Notes under the pieces: model-generated
Databases searched by the model: none
Seen by the model: the letters and a program-made list of their open reading frames with translations, nothing else
Told to the model about the DNA's origin: nothing
Translations under genes and position numbers: made by a program
Assembly: GCA_026004735.1 (NCBI GenBank)
Contig: BPJS01000001.1
Span: 4,110,859-4,174,858, forward strand
Reading direction: 5' to 3'
DNA from: Isosphaeraceae bacterium
GTDB taxonomy: Bacteria > Planctomycetota > Planctomycetia > Isosphaerales > Isosphaeraceae
Length of the DNA stretch: 64,000 bases
Part shown: positions 44,761 to 51,557 of the stretch, piece by piece
Layout of the letters: each line of letters opens with the position of its first letter
Position numbering within the stretch: the stretch's first letter is position 1

Positions 44761-47754
44761 TCAATACCTCATGAGCGACTCGTGGAGATTGAGGACGGCC
44801 CGCATGACCGACGTGGTCGCGGCCAGATCGTCGGCAGGCAGGTCGGACGGCGTGGGCCACTGGCCGACGCCGAGCAGAGCGGCCGCCGCACCCGGGTCGG
44901 CTGCATAGGCGGAGCGATGGCGTTCGTATAGAGCCGTCAGGGTGGCCAACTCCTGGGGCCGAGGAGAGCGGGTCAGAACCAGTTCGTAGGCTCGCGCGAT
45001 CCGGGTGGGGATCTCTGGGCCGGCTTCCCGCATGACCCGTTCGGCCAGTGCTCGGGCCAGTTCGACGTAGATGGGGTCGTTGAGTAGGACCAGGGCCTGC
45101 ATGGGGGTGTTAGACCGGGGACGTTGGGCGGTGCATTCCTCGCGCGTCGGGGCATCGAAGGCCAGCAGGCTGGGATGGAGGAACGTCCGGCACCAGTAGG
45201 TGTACAGGCCTCGGCGATAGAGGTTCGGGCCGCTATCGGGTTGGTACTCGCGAGGGGGGAAGTTGAGGTAGGACCAGTAGCCGGCGGGCTGATACGGCTT
45301 GACGCTGGGGCCGCCGAGTTGTTCGACCAACAGGCCACTGGCGGCCAGCGCCTGGTCGCGGATGGTTTCGGCGTCGAGACGAATCTGTCCCTGGCGCGCT
45401 AGCCAGATGTTGTCCGGGTCGAGCTGGCGTTGCGCGGGGCTGGTCCGGGAGGATTGTCGGTAGGTCGAACTGGTCACGATCAGCCGCCAGAGCCGTTTGA
45501 CGTCCCAGCCGTTCGACTGAAAGTCGGAGGCGAGCCAGTCGAGCAATCCGGGGTGGCTGGGGGGAGCACCCTGAGCGCCGAAGTCGTCGGGTGTGGCGAC
45601 CAGGCCGCGGCCGAACGCTCGACTCCAGATCCGATTGACGAAGACCCGGGCGACCAGCGGGTTCGAGCCGTCACAGAGCCAACGGGCCAGGTCGAGGCGG
45701 CTGAGACGCCGGTCGGACCGGACCGAGCCAGCCAAGAACGCCGGCGGCGCTGGCTCAACGACTTCGCCCGACTCATCGAGCCAGTTGCCCCGCGGCAGAA
45801 TCCGAACGACACGCGGACGCGGCAGCGCCTCCGAGACCAGCGTGAGCGGCAGGCCCTCCTCGATCTGTTGCCGCTGGGCACGCAAGGCGACCAGAGCGGA
45901 GCGGGCGGCTGCCAGCTCGGGAGCGACAGCGCGATAGTAGGCCACCAACGACTCGCGCTGGGCCGGATCGCGGCGATCCGGCTCGATTTCCAGGATCGCC
46001 TCGATTTCATCGGGCAAGGGACGTTCGACGTCGAGGGTTCCTGGTTCATCGGTGACGTCGAACCGGAGGCGGAGCGACGCGCCAGGGGCAGCGTGCTCGA
46101 AATGCAAGGAGAGGCTCAACGGTCTGGCGAGCGAGACGTCGATGGGTCGATCGAGCTGAAGCACAAGTTCGACGGGGCGGGCATTCGCCGGGATCAGCCA
46201 CGAGGTCTGGGGATTGCCGTCGAGGGCCGCTTCGGGCGAACCGTTGCGCCGTGAGGGCGTGGCGGCTGCCCGAGCGATCGCCACTGGGTGGCCGATATCG
46301 GCCACCTGGACTTCCACGAGCCGATTCCCGGTCGCTGCTGCGGACGGATTGTCGAGTTCGGCGGTCAACCGCAGCCCGGTGATGGACTCGAGATCCGAGG
46401 CCAGGGTGAGGCGGTAGGTGGCGCGACCGGGACGCTGGGGCGAGGGTACCACAGTATCCGTTCCGTCGATTGAGGCGTCGCCATCGATACCGCATAGAAC
46501 GGCGCTCCGCCAGCGCCGCAGCCGCATCCGCCGCTTTGCCTCCCACTGTTGCAGGGACGCTTGAAGCGCCGGGGTCCAGGTCTGGGTTTGACGCTGAACG
46601 GCGTCGAGAAGATGATCAAGACGGGCCAGTTGAGCGGCCTGGTCGTCATTGGGGATGCGGGTCGGCTGCTGCTCGCCGACGGCCGTCTCTTTCAAGTCGG
46701 CGAAGAAGGCCGCCATCGCGTAAAAGTCGCGAGTGGTGTAGGGATCGTACTTGTGGTCGTGGCACTGGGCACAGCCAAGCGTGGCGCCAAGCCAGACGCT
46801 GGAGACGTTGCGGACCCGGTCGGCGGCGTACTTCGCCTCGTACTCCTTGGCCTGAGCCCCGCCTTCGCGGGTGGTCATGAGCAACCGGTTGTAGCCGGAG
46901 GCGACACGGGTCCTCGGGTTAGCCTCAGGCAGCAAATCTCCCGCAAGCTGCTCCGCCGTAAAGCGGTCGAAGGGAAGCCCGCTATTGAATGCCTCGATCA
47001 CGTAGTCGCGGTAAAGCCAGATGTCCTGGTGGTTGTCGCCGTGGTAGCCGATCGTGTCGGCATATCGGACCAGGTCGAGCCAGTACTGGGCCATGCGCTC
47101 GCCGAAGCGAGGTGAGGCAAGCAGCCGATCGACCTGGCGCTCGTAGGCAAACGGGCGCGAGTCGTCGAGGAACTGGCGCAGCTCGGCCGGTGTTGGGGGC
47201 AAGCCGGTCAGGTCGAGGCTGAGCCGACGAAGCAAGGTGGCACGGTCGGCCTCGGGCGCGGGCTTGAGTCCGCGCTGGGTGTGGGCCGCGGCAATGAACG
47301 CATCGATGGGCTGGCGCGCCCAAGATCCGGAGGGCGGCGGCTCGGGGCAAGCCGGCGGCTCGTAAGCCCAGTGGCCGCGGGTCGTTGCCCCTTGGGCGAT
47401 CCAGCGTCGAATCACGTCCAGTTGCTCGGGGCTGAGCGACTTGCGACTCTCCGGGGGCGGCATCCGCAGCTCAGGCTCGGCGCTGGTCAACCGCTCGATC
47501 ACCAGGCTTTGCTCAGGGTGGCCGGGAACGACGGGCCTACCCGAGCCGCGTTCGGCGAGGAGATCGTCGGTCGTGTCGAGCCTCAGCCGGGCCTTGCGGG
47601 TGGCGGGGTCGGGTCCATGGCAGGGATAGCAAGCGTCGGAGAGGATCGGCACGACATCGCGGCGATAGTCGACGCGTTCGTCCCCGGCCCAGACTGCTGG
47701 AGGTCCGAGAACCGTCAGGATGGCGGACAGTTTCAGGATGGCGCGACGGTTCAC
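44761..47754 (-). CDS. PSD1/DUF1549/DUF1553 cytochrome-c-domain protein
   Basis: A 997-residue exported protein. In order: signal (LKLSAILTVLGPPAVWAG), planctomycete cytochrome C domain with heme site CYPCH and distal MPP (LRMPPPE), DUF1549 (RRLSLDLTGLPPTPAELRQF) with a second site CAQCH in LGCAQCHDHKYDPYT, a discoidin-like beta insert (about 430-560), and DUF1553 (LARWLCDGSNPLVARVFVNRIW). The start is GTG 47754. It forms an operon with the DUF1501 gene. A role in polysaccharide breakdown is often proposed; this is not proven. Confidence 0.94.
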   Translation of the reverse strand: MNRRAILKLSAILTVLGPPAVWAGDERVDYRRDVVPILSDACYPCHGPDPATRKARLRLDTTDDLLAERGSGRPVVPGHPEQSLVIERLTSAEPELRMPPPESRKSLSPEQLDVIRRWIAQGATTRGHWAYEPPACPEPPPSGSWARQPIDAFIAAAHTQRGLKPAPEADRATLLRRLSLDLTGLPPTPAELRQFLDDSRPFAYERQVDRLLASPRFGERMAQYWLDLVRYADTIGYHGDNHQDIWLYRDYVIEAFNSGLPFDRFTAEQLAGDLLPEANPRTRVASGYNRLLMTTREGGAQAKEYEAKYAADRVRNVSSVWLGATLGCAQCHDHKYDPYTTRDFYAMAAFFADLKETAVGEQQPTRIPNDDQAAQLARLDHLLDAVQRQTQTWTPALQASLQQWEAKRRMRLRRWRSAVLCGIDGDASIDGTDTVVPSPQRPGRATYRLTLASDLESITGLRLTAELDNPSAAATGNRLVEVQVADIGHPVAIARAAATPSRRNGSPEAALDGNPQTSWLIPANARPVELVLQLDRPIDVSLARPLSLSLHFEHAAPGASLRLRFDVTDEPGTLDVERPLPDEIEAILEIEPDRRDPAQRESLVAYYRAVAPELAAARSALVALRAQRQQIEEGLPLTLVSEALPRPRVVRILPRGNWLDESGEVVEPAPPAFLAGSVRSDRRLSRLDLARWLCDGSNPLVARVFVNRIWSRAFGRGLVATPDDFGAQGAPPSHPGLLDWLASDFQSNGWDVKRLWRLIVTSSTYRQSSRTSPAQRQLDPDNIWLARQGQIRLDAETIRDQALAASGLLVEQLGGPSVKPYQPAGYWSYLNFPPREYQPDSGPNLYRRGLYTYWCRTFLHPSLLAFDAPTREECTAQRPRSNTPMQALVLLNDPIYVELARALAERVMREAGPEIPTRIARAYELVLTRSPRPQELATLTALYERHRSAYAADPGAAAALLGVGQWPTPSDLPADDLAATTSVMRAVLNLHESLMRY

Positions 47755-47786
47755 GACGGGAAGCTCAACGGGTCTGTCGCAGCCTG

Positions 47787-47819
47787 AGGCGTCTGGGTCA
47801 TGGTATCGCCCAGACGCCT
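47787..47819. other. 11-bp perfect inverted repeat in the PSD1 upstream gap
   Basis: AGGCGTCTGGG (47787-47797) and CCCAGACGCCT (47809-47819) flank an 11-base loop. It lies between the phosphatase gene's terminator and the PSD1 start. No T-run follows it, so a leader structure or operator is as likely as a second terminator. Confidence 0.45.
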
Positions 47820-47821
47820 TG

Positions 47822-47860
47822 AAAAAAAACCCGATGCGCGAGGCCTCGGACCTATCGGGT
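47822..47860 (-). terminator. Rho-independent terminator overlapping the phosphatase stop codon
   Basis: On the minus strand ACCCGAT and ATCGGGT (47854-47860 and 47829-47835) pair around a GAGGCCTC-bearing loop and are followed by eight T. The first arm includes the last codons and the TAG stop of the phosphatase-cytochrome gene. Confidence 0.75.
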
Positions 47861-48796
47861 CGCTCGGTCGCGGTTTCGGTAAGCCCGGTGGCATTCGACG
47901 CAAGAGCGCGCGACAGCCTCTCGCTCGGCGGCAGCCGGCTGACGGTCGCGCCAGGCCGCCTCCACGGCGAAGGCGGCCTTCGCGGCGGTCTCCAGGGAGC
48001 GGATCAGATCCGGGCCGTACCGACGCGATTCCTCCCGTCGCGCGGACTCGCGAAACTGTTCGCCAAGCTGGCGAGCGAGGGCGGGCTCCCCGACGGCATC
48101 AGGAGCGATTTCCTTCAGCTCCATCCAAAGGGCGTCAATTTCCACCATCCGTTCGACCAGATCGGGCACAGGGGCGCGGTCGGGCAAAAGGGCGGGGTCG
48201 ATGGCGTCGAGCGTAGCTCGGTCGGGTTTGACCGGTTCGATCGCGGATGCGTACAGGTCGGGGTATTCCTCGGGGATCAGGCCGGCCTGGCTCAGCCATG
48301 CGGCAACTCGTTCTCTGGGCCAGGCTTCCAGCACGCCCGCCGTCTGAGCCGCAGCCGCTGGGCCGCGGTACTTTCCGTGATGGCAATGGATATAAACTGG
48401 ACCGGGAGCCGCCTCCACCGCGCGGATGAGTCGGGCGGTCTGGTCGGTTTCGATCGACCCGTAATCGAGCGGTATGTGGATATAACGCAGACCGGCTGTC
48501 CGGGCTGCGTCGACGTCGGGCGGAATGCCGTCGACGCTGACAATCCAGTGGATGCCGAGCCGGGCGAGTTCCGCGAAGTCCTCAGCCGTAGATGGCCGGG
48601 AGCCGCAGTAGAGCCGGGGGGAGAGCTGGTAGATTCGCTCGATCGAGCCGCAGCGGACGGCGGAGACCGTTTCGGACTTGTCCTGAGCTAGGGCGACAAC
48701 CGCCAAGCCGGAGCAAAATACAGCGATGGTGACTCCCCTGCTGATCGCTACGATCCACATATCCCGGGGCCGCCCGGGTGCGATCAGTCGACTCAT
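47852..48796 (-). CDS. Secreted dual-specificity-like phosphatase fused to a c-type heme domain
   Basis: A 314-residue exported protein (signal MWIVAISRGVTIAVFCSGLAVVALAQ). The phosphatase P-loop is HCHHGKYRG (Cys138, Arg144, a C-x5-R), with a general-acid candidate at Asp111 (IPLDYGSIETD). A helical tail of about 110 residues ends in SCVECHRAYR, a CxxCH (299-303) near the C-terminus, the arrangement seen in cytochrome c'. Exported tyrosine phosphatase plus heme is unusual. ATG 48796 was chosen; no Shine-Dalgarno is clear. A promoter was not identified. Confidence 0.8.
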   Translation of the reverse strand: MSRLIAPGRPRDMWIVAISRGVTIAVFCSGLAVVALAQDKSETVSAVRCGSIERIYQLSPRLYCGSRPSTAEDFAELARLGIHWIVSVDGIPPDVDAARTAGLRYIHIPLDYGSIETDQTARLIRAVEAAPGPVYIHCHHGKYRGPAAAAQTAGVLEAWPRERVAAWLSQAGLIPEEYPDLYASAIEPVKPDRATLDAIDPALLPDRAPVPDLVERMVEIDALWMELKEIAPDAVGEPALARQLGEQFRESARREESRRYGPDLIRSLETAAKAAFAVEAAWRDRQPAAAEREAVARSCVECHRAYRNRDRATR

Positions 48797-48844
48797 CGTA
48801 AGACGAATCGGAAGGAAAGGTTGTGGTTCGCGGCGCGAAGTCGG

Positions 48845-48878
48845 AAAAGCACAGGACCCGACCGGTAAGGGTCGGGTC
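48845..48878 (-). terminator. Terminator of tRNA-Met
   Basis: GACCCGACC (48855-48863) and GGTCGGGTC (48870-48878) form a 9-bp perfect stem with a 6-base loop. On the minus strand it is followed by a T-rich stretch (TGCTTTT). It lies 20 bases after the tRNA. Confidence 0.75.
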
Positions 48879-48897
48879 GGCATCGTCGATTGACAAG

Positions 48898-48970
48898 TTG
48901 CGCCGGTAGGAATCGAACCTACGACCTCCAGGTTATGAGCCTGGCGAGCTAGCCGCTGCTCCACGGCGCA
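48898..48970 (-). tRNA. tRNA-Met (anticodon CAU)
   Basis: A 73-base class I tRNA. The acceptor TGCGCCG pairs fully with CGGCGCA, the D stem is GAGC/GCTC, the anticodon stem CCAGG/CCTGG encloses CTCATAA, and the T-loop is TTCGATT. A paired first base (T1-A72) argues for an elongator rather than an initiator. tRNA-Ile2 with modified CAU cannot be excluded. Confidence 0.93.
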
Positions 48971-48975
48971 CTATA

Positions 48976-49004
48976 AGTTTACAGACCGTCCCGGCCCGGA
49001 TCAA
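48976..49004 (-). promoter_or_regulatory. Promoter of tRNA-Met
   Basis: On the minus strand TTGATC (48999-49004), a 17-base spacer and TAAACT (48976-48981). The -10 ends five bases before the tRNA, so transcription would begin at or next to the mature 5' end. Confidence 0.5.
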
Positions 49005-49121
49005 GTCTTCGGCGGCAGGTCTGCGCCCGAGCTGGACTCGCCACCGGATGCACGGGATGCCCGGGTCCGTGCGGAGGCAGGAGTTCGGGGGCGTGGGTGA
49101 GGGTAGCCGGCCGGGTAAATC

Positions 49122-50498
49122 TCAGTTGGAGTCGAACCGAGCTGGCTCGCGGACCCCCGCGCCGCGGAGATTGCGGGCCGAGTCACCCAGGTCGGCACGA
49201 GCGGCGTCGGCGATCCGCTCAAGCGTGGCGACGATGTCGGGATGTGCATTGGCGAGATTGCGCGACTCGGCCGGGTCGGTTTCCAGGTCGAAGAGCGAGA
49301 GCGGGATCCGCGCTGTGGTCATCTCGGCCGGCTGGCCGCCGGTGCCGCCCGGGCCGCGGAGGGTCCGGTACTCATGGGGGAAATGGAGTTTCCAGCGTCC
49401 GTCGCGGATCGCCTGGAGTTCGTTGACCCAGTAGAAAAAGAGGGGTGCGCCCCGCGTAGCTCCAGGATCGCCGCGAAGCAGAGGGGTCAGGTCGCGGCCG
49501 TCAACGCCCGGGCTGGGGTCGCCGCCCGCGGCGCGGACGATCGTGGGGAACCAGTCGAGCGCCATCGCCGGCTGGCGGCAAATCGAGCCGGGACGGACCA
49601 CGCCAGGCCAGCGAACCAGACAGGGAACCCGCACACCGCCCTCGAAGGTGGTCGCCTTGCCCTCGCGCAGACCGCCGGCTGATCCCGCGTGGTCGCCGTA
49701 GGCAAGCCACGGGCCGTTGTCCGAAAGGAAGACGACAATCGTTTGGTCGCGGAGACCCGCGTCGTCGATCGCGGCCAGGATCGAGCCGACCGAGGCGTCG
49801 AGCTCAGCGAGGACGTCGGCGTACAGCCCCCGGCCGGTGACGCCGTCGTATCGCTCCGAGACGTGCAGCGGCACGTGGGGCATGCTGTAGGGGACGTAGA
49901 GAAAGAAGGGCTGGTCGCGGTGGTCCGCGATGAACTGGACGGCCCCGCGGGTGGACCACTCGGTCAGACGCCGTTGATCGGGATTGCGGGCGATGATGGC
50001 GGTGCCGTCGATCAGGGGCAGGTCGGGAAAGCGATGGGTCGGATGCCGCGGCCACATGTCGTTGGAGTAGGGTAAGCCGAAGTACGCGTCGAAACCGTGA
50101 TGAAACGGCAGCGACGGTCGGCGGTGACCCAGGTGCCACTTCCCGTAGATGGCCGTCGCGTAGCCGAGGGCGCGCAGGGCCTCGGCCAGCGTCGTCTCCC
50201 TGGGATGGAGCGCGACCGGTGAGAGCGGTCCCAAGGCTCCGGTGATCCCGATCCGATGCGGATAGCACCCGGTCAGCAACGCTGCCCGCGACGCCGAGCA
50301 GACTGCTTGAGCCACGTAGAAATCGGTAAACCTCAGCCCGTCGCTAGCTAGGCGGTCGAGGTGGGGCGTCGAGTTCGGGCCGCCGTAGCAGCCCAAATCG
50401 CCGTAGCCCAGGTCATCGGCCATCAGCAGGACGACGTTCGGGGGTTGCTCTGGCTGTCCGCAGGCAACGGAAGCCAGCATTACGATAAAGACGGCCAC
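49122..50498 (-). CDS. Sulfatase (Cys-type, formylglycine-dependent)
   Basis: A 458-residue sulfatase. The metal and active-site motifs are NVVLLMADDLGYGDLGCYGG, the formylglycine site CSASR (Cys67 to Arg71, C-x-A-x-R), YATAIYGKWHLG and the later LSDNGPW. The N-terminus is hydrophobic with a Cys (ASVACGQ), so it is exported and possibly a lipoprotein. The start GTG 50498 has GGAG eight bases upstream; TTG 50516 is the alternative. It probably cleaves sulfate esters of polysaccharides, the common role in this phylum. Confidence 0.92.
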   Translation of the reverse strand: MAVFIVMLASVACGQPEQPPNVVLLMADDLGYGDLGCYGGPNSTPHLDRLASDGLRFTDFYVAQAVCSASRAALLTGCYPHRIGITGALGPLSPVALHPRETTLAEALRALGYATAIYGKWHLGHRRPSLPFHHGFDAYFGLPYSNDMWPRHPTHRFPDLPLIDGTAIIARNPDQRRLTEWSTRGAVQFIADHRDQPFFLYVPYSMPHVPLHVSERYDGVTGRGLYADVLAELDASVGSILAAIDDAGLRDQTIVVFLSDNGPWLAYGDHAGSAGGLREGKATTFEGGVRVPCLVRWPGVVRPGSICRQPAMALDWFPTIVRAAGGDPSPGVDGRDLTPLLRGDPGATRGAPLFFYWVNELQAIRDGRWKLHFPHEYRTLRGPGGTGGQPAEMTTARIPLSLFDLETDPAESRNLANAHPDIVATLERIADAARADLGDSARNLRGAGVREPARFDSN

Positions 50499-50574
50499 AT
50501 CCGGCGCTCCGCTCAATCGTTGACCGTCAGGCTCTGGTTGCGTCGATGACGAACCGGCCTAAACCCCGCGCAGG

Positions 50575-50606
50575 AAAAGACCCGGCCGCGGAGGTCGGGC
50601 CGGGTC
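50575..50606 (-). terminator. Second of two tandem terminators after the repeat-protein gene
   Basis: GACCCGGCC (50579-50587) and GGCCGGGTC (50598-50606) form a 9-bp perfect stem, followed on the minus strand by TTTTCC. Confidence 0.65.
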
Positions 50607-50621
50607 ATCAGTTTAACCCAC

Positions 50622-50651
50622 AAAAACGCCGAGGCCGAACACACCCTCGGC
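50622..50651 (-). terminator. First of two tandem terminators after the repeat-protein gene
   Basis: GCCGAGG (50628-50634) and CCTCGGC (50645-50651) form a 7-bp perfect stem, followed on the minus strand by G and five T. It lies 17 bases past the stop codon. Confidence 0.72.
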
Positions 50652-50668
50652 ACGGGCGGGATCGATTC

Positions 50669-51142
50669 CTAGTGCTGGGCCGCCGCCTTAGCCGGAGCGG
50701 CCGGCGCCTGGCCCGAAGCCTCGCCGCCCTTATGGGGCGCCGACAGCCCCTGGTCACTCGGAGCCGCCTTCGACGGAGCCTGGGGAGCGGCCTTCGACGG
50801 AGCCTGCGGAGCCGCCTTCGACGGAGCCTGGGGTGCGGCCTTCGACGGGGCCTGCGGAGCCGCCTTCGACGGAGCCTGGGGAGCCGCCTTCGACGGAGCT
50901 TCGGGCGCCTGCGGAGCGGCCTTCGACGGAGCCTGCGGAGCGGCCTTCGACGGAGCCTGCGGAGCCGCCTTCGACGGAGCCTCAGCCGCCTGTGGCGTGC
51001 CCTTACCGGGAGCGCTCATGTGCTGGCCACTGGCGACCGGAGCGTCTTTACCAGGCGCTTGTGCCGACTGGGAGAAGGCACCCGTTGCGGCGGAGAGAAG
51101 CACGGCTGGAATCGAGAGCGCCTTCAGAAGCCCATACTTCAT
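50669..51142 (-). CDS. Secreted Ala/Pro/Lys repeat protein
   Basis: A 157-residue protein with a signal peptide (YGLLKALSIPAVLLSAATGAFS, cleavage near AFS/QSA). The mature protein is nine copies of an octapeptide APSKAAPQ, interrupted once by APE, flanked by further A/P/K/G/Q-rich sequence. It lacks any hydrophobic core, so it is probably extended or disordered and positively charged, like a wall or envelope linker. ATG 51142 follows GAGGAG nine bases upstream. It has its own strong promoter and a double terminator, so it is likely a highly expressed single gene. No function can be assigned. Confidence 0.82.
   Translation of the reverse strand: MKYGLLKALSIPAVLLSAATGAFSQSAQAPGKDAPVASGQHMSAPGKGTPQAAEAPSKAAPQAPSKAAPQAPSKAAPQAPEAPSKAAPQAPSKAAPQAPSKAAPQAPSKAAPQAPSKAAPQAPSKAAPSDQGLSAPHKGGEASGQAPAAPAKAAAQH
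50762..50985 (-). repeat. Nine-copy 24-bp tandem coding repeat
   Basis: The plus strand repeats GCCTTCGACGGAGCCTG with a variable end at 24-bp steps; one spacing is 33 bp. It encodes the APSKAAPQ units. Copy number is likely variable between strains. Confidence 0.9.
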
Positions 51143-51220
51143 GGGAACATTCTCCTCGAGGAAAACCGACCTCGACGTTCACGGGATCGGGGGGAACGGA
51201 GACGAGCCGAGGTTGTTGAA

Positions 51221-51249
51221 AATATACACGATCTGGGGGGCATGCGCAA
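51221..51249 (-). promoter_or_regulatory. Promoter of the repeat-protein gene
   Basis: On the minus strand TTGCGC (51244-51249), a 17-base spacer and TATATT (51221-51226). The -10 is close to consensus in a low-GC pocket. The ATG lies about 79 bases beyond. Confidence 0.6.
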
Positions 51250-51358
51250 GAAAAACTTACAAACTTCAGGAATAATGGAGAAAAAGACCTCGCTCAGTAA
51301 AAAGGAGATGTTGATATCGGTTTGGTTGGGATTAACGATTGCGGTGAGTTTGCTGTGA
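51242..51358 (+). CDS. Possible 38-residue small membrane peptide in a low-GC pocket
   Basis: A short frame beginning ATG 51242 that encodes a basic N-terminus (MRKKNLQTSGIMEKK, then SLSKKE) and a hydrophobic C-terminus (MLISVWLGLTIAVSLL), like a single-pass small membrane protein or toxin-like peptide. AGGA lies five bases before an internal ATG that would give 27 residues. The pocket is much poorer in GC than its neighbours. The start overlaps the divergent promoter. Coding status is uncertain. Confidence 0.3.
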   Translation: MRKKNLQTSGIMEKKTSLSKKEMLISVWLGLTIAVSLL

Positions 51359-51422
51359 GGCTCGGCTTACTGGGATGGTGGACCGGAGGGCTGGAGCAAG
51401 TTCCGAGAATTGAAGCCGAGCC
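51359..51422 (+). other. 10-bp perfect inverted repeat directly after the small peptide frame
   Basis: GGCTCGGCTT (51359-51368) and AAGCCGAGCC (51413-51422) enclose a 44-base loop. The left arm starts immediately after the TGA. The 51143-51557 gap otherwise holds only the promoter, the peptide frame and the terminator below. Confidence 0.5.
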
Positions 51423-51482
51423 AGAGGGTGCCCGGCGGAGGGCCGGGGCGGGCCGAGGAGTTGAGGAACGGCCGGCGGGCGC

Positions 51483-51517
51483 AGAAGAAACCCGGCCCGA
51501 GGGGAGAGGGACCGGGT
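51483..51517 (-). terminator. Terminator of the NtrC-like regulator gene
   Basis: On the minus strand ACCCGGTCCC pairs with GGGCCGGGT (51490-51517) with one bulged base, followed by TTTCTTC. It lies about 40 bases beyond the stop codon. Confidence 0.65.
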
Positions 51518-51557
51518 GGAAGGCCGTTGAATGGGGGGGTTAACGGCTGGAGACGAT

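Noticed and set aside
50762..50985. Regular repeats resembling a CRISPR array
   Set aside because: Repeats are directly contiguous without unique spacers, lie in frame inside a coding sequence and are not accompanied by cas genes.
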